12,998 nt of DNA from an uncultured Ruminiclostridium sp. (lineage in GTDB: Bacteria; Bacillota; Clostridia; Oscillospirales; Ruminococcaceae). Location of the stretch: NCBI GenBank assembly GCA_934462775.1, contig CAKSIR010000059.1, positions 1 to 12,998 of the forward strand, read 5' to 3'. This document shows positions 6,280 through 12,940 of this stretch, one piece after another. Made by a program: the position numbers and the translations under genes. The notes below the pieces were generated by a model. That model was not told where the DNA came from. It worked only from the letters and a program-made list of their open reading frames with translations, and did no database searches. The stretch's first letter is position 1. The number at the start of each line of letters is the position of its first letter.

Positions 6280-8013
6280 TTATTCTTCGATAGCGCCGAA
6301 TTTGCACATCTGCTCGCAGAGCTTGCAGCCTACGCAAAGAGTTTTGTCTATCTGCGCCTTGCCTGTTGTCATTGAAATTGCAGGGCATCCTATCTTCATG
6401 CACGCCTTGCAGGATTTGCACTTGTCTGCATTGATTTTGAACGGAGGATTGTGCTTTACCGTCTTGAGCAGCGCGCACGGCTTTCTTGCAATGATAACGC
6501 TCGGTTCCTTTGCTTCAAGCTCGGTTCTGATTATCTTTTCAAGCTCGGCAAGGTTGCCCGGATCCGCAACGGTAACGCGCTCAATGCCGATAGAACGTAC
6601 CAGCGCTTCAAGATTTACCGCGTTTGCAGGGTCGCCGTGAATGTTCTTGCCGTTGGCAGGGTTGTTCTGATGACCTGTCATGCCTGTGATAGAGTTGTCG
6701 AGAATGATAACGGTTGAGTTGCTTTCGTTGTAGGCAATGTTGATAAGACCTGTGATGCCCGAATGGATAAAGGTGGAGTCGCCGATTACTGCGACAGCCT
6801 TGTTCTCGTATTCGCCCTTTCTTGCCTTGTTGAAGCCGTGAAGTCCGCTGATTGACGCGCCCATGCAGACGGTTGAATCCATTGCCTGAAGAGGAGCGGC
6901 AGCGCCAAGCGTGTAGCAGCCGATGTCGCCGCTTACCATAACGCCAAGCTTCTTGAGGGTGTAGAATACGCCTCTGTGAGGACATCCCGCGCACATAACA
7001 GGCGGTCTGTTGGGGACGTTCTCCTCAAATACGTCAAACTCAGCCTTCTCGCCTAAAATCTTCTCGCGGAGGTATGACTGTGAGTATTCGCCGATATATG
7101 TAAACAGCGACTTGCCGATTGGGTCAAGACCGATCTTGCGGCAGTGCGTTTCAATAACGTCGTCAAGCTCCTCGATAACGTACAGCTTCTTTACCTTTGC
7201 GGCAAAGCTTTTGATAAGCTCGACAGGCAGCGGGTTGATTACGCCCAGCTTTAAGTAGCTTGCCTTATCGCCCAGCGCTTCCTTTGCATACTGGTAAGCA
7301 ATGCCTGCTGTGATAACGCCGATTTCGGTGCTGTTCATTTCAACCTTGTTCATAGGCGTCTTTTCAGCAAAGTCAATCAGCTTTTTGGTGCGCTCCTCCA
7401 CAACAACGTGCTTTGCCTTTGCAAACGCAGGCATCATAACGTACTTTGGCGCATTTTTAACGTATTCGGGAAGCGCCTTTTCTTCACGGTCGCAGGTTTC
7501 AACAATGCTCTGCGAATGGGAAACTCTTGTGGATAATCTTAACAGTACGGGCGTGTCGAATTCCTCGCTGATTTCGTACGCCATCTTTGTAAATTCCTTA
7601 CATTCCGCACTGTCGGCAGGCTCAACCATAGGAACCTTTGCGGCAATTGCATAGTTTCTTGAATCCTGCTCGTTCTGGGACGAGTGCATACCCTGGTCGT
7701 CCGCAACAGCTATTACAAGACCTCCTGTAACGCCTGTGTAGGACGCTGTGAAAAGAGGGTCTGCCGCAACGTTAAGACCAACGTGCTTCATTGCGCTGAA
7801 TGAACGCGCGCCCGCAATGCTTGCGCCGATGGCTGTTTCGCAGGCAACCTTTTCGTTAGGCGCCCATTCCGTGTGCATTACGTCCTCCGGATAGGTTGAA
7901 GCAAACTCTGTGATTTCGGTGCTTGGAGTGCCGGGATAGCTGGATACAACCGTAACTCCCGCCTCGTATAAGCCTCTGGCAACCGCCTGATTGCCAAGCA
8001 TAAGTTTTGACAT
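6280..8013 (-). CDS. iorA: Indolepyruvate:ferredoxin oxidoreductase, alpha subunit
   Basis: A 577-residue thiamine-diphosphate enzyme, the catalytic subunit for oxidative decarboxylation of aryl-2-oxoacids or the reverse reductive carboxylation. The N-terminal domain opens with YPGTPSTEI (26-34) and EWAPNEKVACE (49-59), which includes the conserved Glu near thiamine. CAGCPHRG is at 341-348, and the thiamine-diphosphate/Mg motif runs from GDST (411-414) to LDNSITGMTGHQ (438-449). The C terminus carries two [4Fe-4S] motifs: C532-x2-C535-x2-C538-x4-C543-P, and C560-x2-C563-x2-C566-x3-C570. All are intact. The longer spacing of the first motif is typical of IorA. TTGGAGG lies 10 bases before ATG (8024-8030). 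It is first in the operon and divergent from the DHHW operon. The aryl substrate is inferred from family and neighbours. Confidence 0.95.
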   Translation of the reverse strand: MSKLMLGNQAVARGLYEAGVTVVSSYPGTPSTEITEFASTYPEDVMHTEWAPNEKVACETAIGASIAGARSFSAMKHVGLNVAADPLFTASYTGVTGGLVIAVADDQGMHSSQNEQDSRNYAIAAKVPMVEPADSAECKEFTKMAYEISEEFDTPVLLRLSTRVSHSQSIVETCDREEKALPEYVKNAPKYVMMPAFAKAKHVVVEERTKKLIDFAEKTPMNKVEMNSTEIGVITAGIAYQYAKEALGDKASYLKLGVINPLPVELIKSFAAKVKKLYVIEELDDVIETHCRKIGLDPIGKSLFTYIGEYSQSYLREKILGEKAEFDVFEENVPNRPPVMCAGCPHRGVFYTLKKLGVMVSGDIGCYTLGAAAPLQAMDSTVCMGASISGLHGFNKARKGEYENKAVAVIGDSTFIHSGITGLINIAYNESNSTVIILDNSITGMTGHQNNPANGKNIHGDPANAVNLEALVRSIGIERVTVADPGNLAELEKIIRTELEAKEPSVIIARKPCALLKTVKHNPPFKINADKCKSCKACMKIGCPAISMTTGKAQIDKTLCVGCKLCEQMCKFGAIEE

Positions 8014-8041
8014 TTATGCAATACCTCCAAATATTGTTTTA

Positions 8042-8052
8042 CCGCTAAGCGG
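8042..8052. promoter_or_regulatory. Palindrome in the iorA leader, possible operator
   Basis: CCGCT-A-AGCGG is a perfect 5-1-5 inverted repeat between the expected iorA transcription start (near 8067) and its ribosome site (8024-8030). It is GC-rich inside an AT-rich leader. It could be a repressor site or a small mRNA hairpin; no U-tract follows on the minus strand that would make it a good attenuator. Confidence 0.4.
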
Positions 8053-8073
8053 CATTTAAAGTCAGTTTTGTTA

Positions 8074-8101
8074 ATTATAACATATTTTTGCTGAAAAGCA
8101 A
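8074..8101 (-). promoter_or_regulatory. Extended -10 promoter for the ior-paaK-ACT operon
   Basis: On the minus strand TGTTATAAT forms an extended -10 (TATAAT at 8074-8079, preceded by TGT). A weak -35, TTGCTT (8096-8101), lies 16 bases upstream; the extended -10 would make up for it. A short inverted repeat TTTGCT-GAAA-AGCAAA (8087-8102) covers the -35, so a protein bound there could control the promoter. The leader is about 54 nt. Confidence 0.7.
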
Positions 8102-8114
8102 ATAGTTTTCACGA

Positions 8115-8129
8115 AAATATGACATATTT
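8115..8129. promoter_or_regulatory. 15-bp palindrome between the divergent promoters
   Basis: AAATATG-A-CATATTT is a perfect 7-1-7 inverted repeat located between the -35 of the ior promoter (8096-8101) and the -35 of the DHHW operon promoter (8147-8152). A regulator there could act on both operons. It shares the 7-1-7 form and the core TGACAT with the palindrome at 2834-2848, but the full sequences differ. Confidence 0.4.
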
Positions 8130-8146
8130 ACGCAAAAGAAAACTTC

Positions 8147-8175
8147 TTGACTATTTGTTAGCATCGGTATATAAT
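8147..8175 (+). promoter_or_regulatory. Strong sigma-A promoter for the DHHW-FkbH-ACP operon
   Basis: TTGACT (8147-8152) and the perfect TATAAT (8170-8175) are separated by 17 bases. Transcription should start near 8182, about 43 nt before the first gene. Because an in-frame ATG at 8180 would sit at or before the transcription start, this promoter also argues against the longer reading of that gene. Confidence 0.85.
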
Positions 8176-8212
8176 AAATATGTATATTTATTTCAGGGAG
8201 CAATCCCTGCTG

Positions 8213-8218
8213 AAAGGA
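8213..8218 (+). promoter_or_regulatory. Ribosome binding site that decides the first DHHW start
   Basis: AAAGGA lies six bases before the ATG at 8225. The alternative in-frame ATG at 8180 has no ribosome site, only the -10 region in front of it. The start at 8225 is therefore preferred, which removes 15 residues from the longest open frame. Confidence 0.85.
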
Positions 8219-8224
8219 TTTCAA

Positions 8225-9658
8225 ATGTCAGAGAAAAATTCCGAAAAGGACGAAATCAACCAGCTTTACGAAAAGCGCAAAAAATCCCGCAGACACTCCA
8301 ATGCCGCCCTTGCAAACGTAATAATAACAGGCGGCGTCTTTGCCCTTGTAACAGTTGGGCTGTACGCCTTTGAGCGTCCTTCCGTATCAAATATAGAGAA
8401 CCGAAAGCTTTCCGAATTTCCCGAATTCAGCGTCAATACATTCTTCAGCGGCGAATACACCGACCAAATAAGCGACTGGTTCAACGACACGGTTCCTCAG
8501 CGCGATATGTTCAAGAACCTGTCCGCCAACATGAAGAACATGATGGGAATTTCGTCGGGAGATGTGAAAATTTCCGGCACGCTGACTGCAATTACCCAGC
8601 CTGCGGTCACAACGGCAGCCCCCGACACAGCCCCTGAGAAAACCGACATCACTCCTGCGGAACAGACCTCCGCGCAGGGCGAACAGACCGCCGAAACCAC
8701 TGCTGCCCCCGTTGCAGCCACCGAAGAGATAACCACAACCACCGCTCCGCAGTACGGCGAAGAAATTGCCGACGGCGTTTACACCAACGGTCAGATCGTG
8801 GTGTATCAGGACGGTCACTGGAGAGGGCTTTCAATGTACGGCGGAGGCTCGGGAGAAACCTATGCGAAATCGCTTAATGCGTTCAAAAAGGATCTTGGGG
8901 ACGACATAAACGTTTATTCAATGGTAGTTCCCACCGCAGGTGCATACTACACTCCCGCAAACTTCGCTCAGTACAACGCAAGCCACCTTGACAGCATAAA
9001 CAGCATTAACTCCATGCTTGACGACGATATTACCGCCGTCGACGCGTACTCGGTTTTAGGCGAACACATTACCGAGCCTATCTACACCCGTACCGATCAC
9101 CACTGGCAGCCGCTGGGCGCATACTATGCCGCAAAAACCTTTGCCGAAGCGGCAGGAGTCGAATTTGCGGATATTTCCGCCTACACGCCTGTGACAATCG
9201 ACGGGTATGTGGGAACGCTGTATTCCTTCACGGAAAGCGCCGAGCTGCTTAACGACCCCGAACAGTTTGTCTACTACAAGCCGTCCAACGACTACACCTG
9301 CTACTATTATGACACGTCATACAACTTCGACTATGATTTCCCGCTGTTTGTCGGTCAGCCTGTCAGTCAGTCATACTCCATATTTATGGGCGGCGACGCA
9401 AAGATAGTCCGCATTGAAACCGACTGCAAAAACGGCAGAAAGCTTGCAATTTTAAAGGACAGCTACGGCAACGCGGAGGTTCCGTTCTACACAAGCTCCT
9501 TTGAGGAAATCTACGTCCTTGATATACGCTATTTCGACCTGAACGCAATCGACTTTATCAAGGAACAGGGCATTACGGACGTGCTGTTCACAATGTGTAC
9601 GTTCTCAGCCGTGGGACCAAACGCAAACAATATTGATATTATAAGGACTCAGCAGTAA
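8225..9658 (+). CDS. DHHW-family protein, membrane-anchored, AlgX/AlgJ-like
   Basis: A 477-residue exported protein. A basic N terminus (KRKKSRRH, 17-24) precedes one membrane segment (about 28-48), so the rest should lie outside the cell. Residues 50-115 resemble the N-terminal region of AlgX/AlgJ-like proteins (IENRKLSEFPEF). A Thr/Ala/Glu/Pro-rich linker (about 118-176) follows, then the DHHW domain (about 180-477) with DHHWQPLGAYYAAKTF (Asp291, His293) and LKDSYGNAEVPF (Ser413). Asp-x-His-Trp plus a later Ser is the arrangement of the AlgX/AlgJ SGNH-like O-acetyltransferases, so an acyltransferase or esterase role on a surface glycan is plausible but unproven. It is the first gene of a four-gene operon and a paralogue of the next gene, which begins directly after its stop codon. 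Confidence 0.85.
   Translation: MSEKNSEKDEINQLYEKRKKSRRHSNAALANVIITGGVFALVTVGLYAFERPSVSNIENRKLSEFPEFSVNTFFSGEYTDQISDWFNDTVPQRDMFKNLSANMKNMMGISSGDVKISGTLTAITQPAVTTAAPDTAPEKTDITPAEQTSAQGEQTAETTAAPVAATEEITTTTAPQYGEEIADGVYTNGQIVVYQDGHWRGLSMYGGGSGETYAKSLNAFKKDLGDDINVYSMVVPTAGAYYTPANFAQYNASHLDSINSINSMLDDDITAVDAYSVLGEHITEPIYTRTDHHWQPLGAYYAAKTFAEAAGVEFADISAYTPVTIDGYVGTLYSFTESAELLNDPEQFVYYKPSNDYTCYYYDTSYNFDYDFPLFVGQPVSQSYSIFMGGDAKIVRIETDCKNGRKLAILKDSYGNAEVPFYTSSFEEIYVLDIRYFDLNAIDFIKEQGITDVLFTMCTFSAVGPNANNIDIIRTQQ
8576..8752 (+). other. Thr/Ala/Glu/Pro-rich linker-coding segment (first DHHW protein)
   Basis: Encodes residues about 118-176, rich in Thr, Ala, Glu and Pro with short TTAAP / ETTAAP / TTTTAP units and no expected fold. 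Repeated ACA/ACC/ACT and GCC/GCA codons give low-complexity DNA and long open frames on the other strand, which are artefacts. It probably spaces the catalytic domain from the membrane through the cell wall. Confidence 0.8.
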
Positions 9659-10858
9659 ATGAAGAAAAAAATCGCACTTATTCTTGCTGTGGCAATGCTT
9701 TCGGGCTGCGGAAGCACTGCCGAAAAAACAACGGCGGCGCAAACCTCGGCAGTCACCGCTGAAACGACTGCCGCCGAAACAACTGCTTCCGCTGCAAAAA
9801 CCGAAACGGAAATTCTCGAGCAGACAACAACAACGGTTACAACCACAACCGCCGAAACGACCGCTTCCGAACCAACCGAAACCGAGGAAACAACCACCTC
9901 CGAAGCCGCCGAGGCTGACTCTGAAACAGCGGCGCAGACAACCGCTCAGTCCGTGAACAGCGGCGGCGAATACTCTGTTATCGGCGAAAACGGTATACTC
10001 GTCACCAAAATTGACGGACACTACTGGGGGCTTATGCCCTGCTGGGGTACCTACGGACTATGCGACAGCTATACGGCTGCGGTAAACGACTTTGCCAAAA
10101 AGCTGCCAGACGTAAAGGTGTACAATATGACTATACCCACGTCGGTTGAGTTCTATCTCCCTGCGGGCAACGACGGGTTTACAGCCAGCCAGAAGAGCAA
10201 AATCGACTACATTGCGGAAAATCTGAAAGGCGTAGCCAACGTAAACGTCTATGACGCCCTTGAAGAACACAAGGACGAGCATATTTTCTCCCGCACCGAC
10301 CACCACTGGCAGCCCCTTGGCGCATACTATGCCGCAAAGGAATTTGCTGCGGCGGCGGATACGGACTTTTCAGACCTTGACTCGTACACAGAGGTGACCT
10401 GCGGCGGTTATGTCGGTTCAATGTACAACTATTCAAAGGACGTTCACCTTTACAACGACCCTGAGGATTTCACGATGTACATTCCCGAGGGCAAAACCTC
10501 TACTGCCTACTACGACCGCAGCTTCAAAAACGGCTACGAAAGCAGCCTGTTCGTTTCGCCTGACGCAACGGGCTATTACTGCTCGTTTCTCGGCAGCGAC
10601 GACCGCATTGCCAAAATCGAAACCGAATGTGACAACGGCCGCACCCTTTTCATTTTTAAGGAAAGCTACGGCAACGCTCTCGTGCCTTTCCTGACCGGCT
10701 CGTTCAGCACAATTTACGTCTGCGATATTCGCTATTTCAACCTTAACGCAGTGGATTTCTGCAAGGACGTAAATGCGACCGACCTGCTTTTCGCCTGCTG
10801 CACCTACACTCCCGCAGGCAACAACGGAAACTATGTAAGTATAATCAAAAACCAGTGA
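9659..10858 (+). CDS. DHHW-family lipoprotein, AlgX/AlgJ-like
   Basis: A 399-residue predicted lipoprotein: MKKK, a hydrophobic stretch and lipobox LSGC with Cys17. A Thr/Ala/Glu-rich linker covers about 21-100; the DHHW domain covers about 103-399, with DHHWQPLGAYYAAKEF (Asp214, His216) and FKESYGNALVPF (Ser336). These blocks, LYNDPEDF, ETECDNGR and IRYFNLNAVDF all parallel the preceding protein, so the two are paralogues from duplication, now differing in anchor (lipid versus membrane helix) and lacking or having the IENR region. The ATG follows the upstream TAA with no gap; AAGGA (9643-9647) is 11 bases upstream, so translation is probably coupled. Same inferred role: surface acyl transfer or hydrolysis. 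Cys is more frequent here (for example 128, 135, 248, 308, 324) than in the first copy. Confidence 0.85.
   Translation: MKKKIALILAVAMLSGCGSTAEKTTAAQTSAVTAETTAAETTASAAKTETEILEQTTTTVTTTTAETTASEPTETEETTTSEAAEADSETAAQTTAQSVNSGGEYSVIGENGILVTKIDGHYWGLMPCWGTYGLCDSYTAAVNDFAKKLPDVKVYNMTIPTSVEFYLPAGNDGFTASQKSKIDYIAENLKGVANVNVYDALEEHKDEHIFSRTDHHWQPLGAYYAAKEFAAAADTDFSDLDSYTEVTCGGYVGSMYNYSKDVHLYNDPEDFTMYIPEGKTSTAYYDRSFKNGYESSLFVSPDATGYYCSFLGSDDRIAKIETECDNGRTLFIFKESYGNALVPFLTGSFSTIYVCDIRYFNLNAVDFCKDVNATDLLFACCTYTPAGNNGNYVSIIKNQ
9719..9958 (+). other. Thr/Ala/Glu-rich linker-coding segment (DHHW lipoprotein)
   Basis: Encodes residues about 21-100: Thr runs (TTTTVTTTT) and TTAAETTAS-like units. It lies between the lipidated Cys17 and the DHHW domain, so it should act as a flexible tether across the peptidoglycan. 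Opposite-strand open frames here come from codon bias. Confidence 0.8.
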
Positions 10859-10864
10859 GGTAAT

Positions 10865-12637
10865 ATGTTCACATACCCATTAAACAGCGCCGAAATCCTT
10901 AAAAAAAGCAAAAGCCTGAAAAAGCAGCTTCTTGCGGACGGGGCAAAGCGCATAAAGAAAAAAATCGCCGTTTTAGGCGGCTCCACCACCAACAACATTG
11001 TTGACATACTGGAGCTTTTCCTGCTTGATTACGGCATTGAGCCGGTATTCTACCAGTCCGAGTACGGTCAGTTCTGGCAGGACGCAATGTTCGGAAACGA
11101 GGAGCTTGACAGCTTCGACCCCGACATAATTTACATTCACACCAGCAGCCGCAATATCCGTTCCTTCCCCGAAATGTCAATGACGAGGGAGCAGGTGGAC
11201 GGAATGTTCGCCGACCAATGCGAATATTTCAAGACCATGTGGGAAAAGCTTGCCGAAAAAAACTGCCCCATTATTCAGAACAATTTTGAAATGCCGCTTT
11301 TCCGCCTCCTCGGCAACAAGGACGCCGGCGATTTCCACGGCAGAACCAACTTCATAAACAGGCTCAACACATTTTTCTGCGATTACGCAGACAGCCATTC
11401 CAATTTCTATATCAACGACATTGACTACATTTCCGCAAGCTACGGCTTAAAGGAGTGGTCAAATCCGCTGTACTGGAATATGTACAAATACTGCCTTTGC
11501 GTGCCTGCAATCCCGGAGTTTGCGTTCAACCTTGCGCACATAATCAAGTCCATTTTTGGCAAGAACAAAAAGGCTCTTGCGCTTGACCTTGACAATACTC
11601 TTTGGGGCGGAGTGGTCGGCGACGACGGCGTTGACGGAATACAGGTGGGACCGGAGGTTCCTATGGGACAGGTCTATTCCGAGTTTCAATCCTATCTGAA
11701 AGCGCACAAGCAGCTTGGCGTGCTGCTTACCGTCTGCTCCAAAAACGACCGCGAAAACGCAATTGCGGGACTTAACCACCCTGACGGCGTGCTGAAGCCC
11801 GATGATTTCATTGTCATCAAGGCAAACTGGGAAAACAAGGACAGGAACATTGCCGAAACCGCCGCAGAGCTGAATATACTCACCGACAGCATAGTTTTCG
11901 TTGACGACAATCCGGCGGAGCGCGCAATAGTCAAGGCGCAGCTTGGCATCGAGGCTCCCGAAATGAACGGAGTGGAAAACTATATTCAGACTCTCGACCG
12001 CAACGGATACTTTGAAGTGACCGCCTTTTCCGAGGACGACTTGAAGCGCAACGAAATGTACAGGGAAAACGTAAAACGCGCCGAGCAGCTTGCGCAGTTC
12101 ACCGACTACGGCGAGTATCTCGACAGCCTTGACATGACCGCAGTCATTGCCGATTTCACGCCTATTTATTTACAACGGATTACTCAGCTGACCAACAAGT
12201 CAAACCAGTTTAACGTAACCACCAAGCGCTACACTGCCGCCGAAATGGAGGAAATCTACGGAAGCAGCGGCTATGTGCGGCTGTACGGAAAACTTGAGGA
12301 TAAATTCGGCGACAACGGCGTTGTTTCGGTTGTTATCGGAAAAATCGAGGGCAGCGAGCTTAACGTTGAGCTTTGGATAATGTCCTGCCGTGTTTTGAAG
12401 CGCGATATGGAATTTGCCATGCTTGACCGCCTTTGCGAGGAAGCAAGAAAGTTGTCGATAAGTAAAATAATAGGCAATTATTACCCGACGGCTAAAAATT
12501 CAATGGTAAAGGAGCTGTTCGACAAGTTCGGATTTGAAAAAATCAGCGAGGACGAACAAGGCAACAAGAAATACGTCCTTGACGTAAACTCATACGAGAA
12601 CAAAAATCATCACATAAAGGTAACGAAAGGAGAATAA
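10865..12637 (+). CDS. FkbH-type HAD-IIIC protein (SGNH-like + HAD + GNAT-like), probable glyceryl-ACP loading enzyme
   Basis: A 590-residue cytosolic protein in three parts. Residues about 30-220 form an SGNH-like region with block-I-like GGSTTN (38-43). Residues about 235-380 form the HAD domain: DLDNTLWGGVVGDDG (Asp241, Asp243), VCSKND (290-295, with Cys291 and Ser292), IKANWENKDRNI (318-329), and VFVDDNPAER (Asp347/Asp348). Residues about 400-585 form a GNAT-like domain with LTNKSNQFNVTTKRYT (442-457) and WIMSCRVLKRDME (504-516). FkbH/OzmB-type relatives remove phosphate from 1,3-bisphosphoglycerate and move the glyceryl group to an ACP thiol; the ACP gene one base downstream fits this well. 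It starts six bases after the DHHW lipoprotein with GTGAGG overlapping that stop codon. Whether the acyl group is glyceryl here is inference. Confidence 0.9.
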   Translation: MFTYPLNSAEILKKSKSLKKQLLADGAKRIKKKIAVLGGSTTNNIVDILELFLLDYGIEPVFYQSEYGQFWQDAMFGNEELDSFDPDIIYIHTSSRNIRSFPEMSMTREQVDGMFADQCEYFKTMWEKLAEKNCPIIQNNFEMPLFRLLGNKDAGDFHGRTNFINRLNTFFCDYADSHSNFYINDIDYISASYGLKEWSNPLYWNMYKYCLCVPAIPEFAFNLAHIIKSIFGKNKKALALDLDNTLWGGVVGDDGVDGIQVGPEVPMGQVYSEFQSYLKAHKQLGVLLTVCSKNDRENAIAGLNHPDGVLKPDDFIVIKANWENKDRNIAETAAELNILTDSIVFVDDNPAERAIVKAQLGIEAPEMNGVENYIQTLDRNGYFEVTAFSEDDLKRNEMYRENVKRAEQLAQFTDYGEYLDSLDMTAVIADFTPIYLQRITQLTNKSNQFNVTTKRYTAAEMEEIYGSSGYVRLYGKLEDKFGDNGVVSVVIGKIEGSELNVELWIMSCRVLKRDMEFAMLDRLCEEARKLSISKIIGNYYPTAKNSMVKELFDKFGFEKISEDEQGNKKYVLDVNSYENKNHHIKVTKGE

Positions 12638-12638
12638 C

Positions 12639-12878
12639 ATGGAAAAGATTTACGAAAGATTAAGCGAGGTTTTCAGCGACTTTTTCGATGAAGATATTAC
12701 AGTTGACGAAAACACCACCGCAAACGATATTGAGGACTGGGACAGCCTTAACCATATTACGCTCATTGCCGCTGTCGAGGACGAATTCGGTCTGACATTC
12801 ACCATGGGCGAGGTAAGCGGAATGAAGAACGTTGGCGAAATGGCTGAAATCATTAAGGCAAGAGGAAAGAAGCTTTAA
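12639..12878 (+). CDS. Acyl carrier protein, partner of the FkbH-type enzyme
   Basis: A 79-residue phosphopantetheine-binding protein. The attachment Ser is Ser36 in WDSLNHITLI, followed by the acidic recognition helix (AAVEDEFGLTF). Length and helix pattern fit an ACP. The Trp-Asp-Ser-Leu form and the neighbours suggest a specialised carrier, not the fatty-acid AcpP. AAAGGAG (12626-12632) is six bases upstream and the gene starts one base after the fkbH stop, so production is coupled. It should carry the group loaded by the FkbH-type enzyme, as DltC does for D-alanine. No polyketide or peptide synthetase is nearby. Confidence 0.93.
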   Translation: MEKIYERLSEVFSDFFDEDITVDENTTANDIEDWDSLNHITLIAAVEDEFGLTFTMGEVSGMKNVGEMAEIIKARGKKL

Positions 12879-12905
12879 TGTTCACTTTTTAAGATTAAAT
12901 GAACA
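12879..12905 (+). repeat. Imperfect inverted repeat after the ACP stop
   Basis: TGTTCA (12879-12884) and TGAACA (12900-12905) pair, with inner TTTAA/TTAAA also able to pair across a three-base bulge. It begins right after the ACP stop codon. No U-tract follows on the plus strand, so it is not a standard terminator; plus-strand transcription may end here weakly or run on into genes beyond the window. Confidence 0.4.
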
Positions 12906-12937
12906 AAAACCGCTGCAACGAGTATAAATTGCAGCGG
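12902..12937 (-). terminator. Minus-strand intrinsic terminator
   Basis: CCGCTGCAA (12910-12918) pairs with TTGCAGCGG (12929-12937) around a 10-base loop. On the minus strand the stem is followed by TTTTTGTTC, a good U-tract; on the plus strand only TCAGACTG follows. It should end a leftward gene lying past the right edge, convergent with the DHHW operon. Confidence 0.75.
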
Positions 12938-12940
12938 TCA

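Noticed and set aside
6280..8013. Pyruvate:ferredoxin or 2-oxoglutarate oxidoreductase identity
   Set aside because: The two-subunit layout, the IorA-type C-terminal ferredoxin domain, the IorB motifs and the paaK neighbour favour the aryl-pyruvate enzyme.
8180..8224. Longer N terminus of the first DHHW protein
   Set aside because: The ATG at 8180 sits at the expected transcription start with no ribosome site; the ATG at 8225 has AAAGGA at ideal spacing and gives a normal basic N terminus before the membrane helix.
8387..8834. Minus-strand open frames opposite the first Thr-rich linker
   Set aside because: Their Val/Gly/Ser- or Arg-rich products are antisense readings of Thr/Ala codon repeats.
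8576..9958. CRISPR-like or tandem DNA repeat array
   Set aside because: Units are irregular and stay in the coding frame; they are low-complexity linker codons without fixed repeats or spacers.
9605..10021. Minus-strand open frames opposite the lipoprotein linker, including a Gly/Cys/Phe-rich product
   Set aside because: Artefact of repeated ACA/GAA/GCC codons on the plus strand; no ribosome site or domain.
12639..12878. Fatty-acid AcpP or DltC
   Set aside because: No fatty-acid genes, dltA or dltB are adjacent, while an FkbH-type loader is coupled directly upstream.
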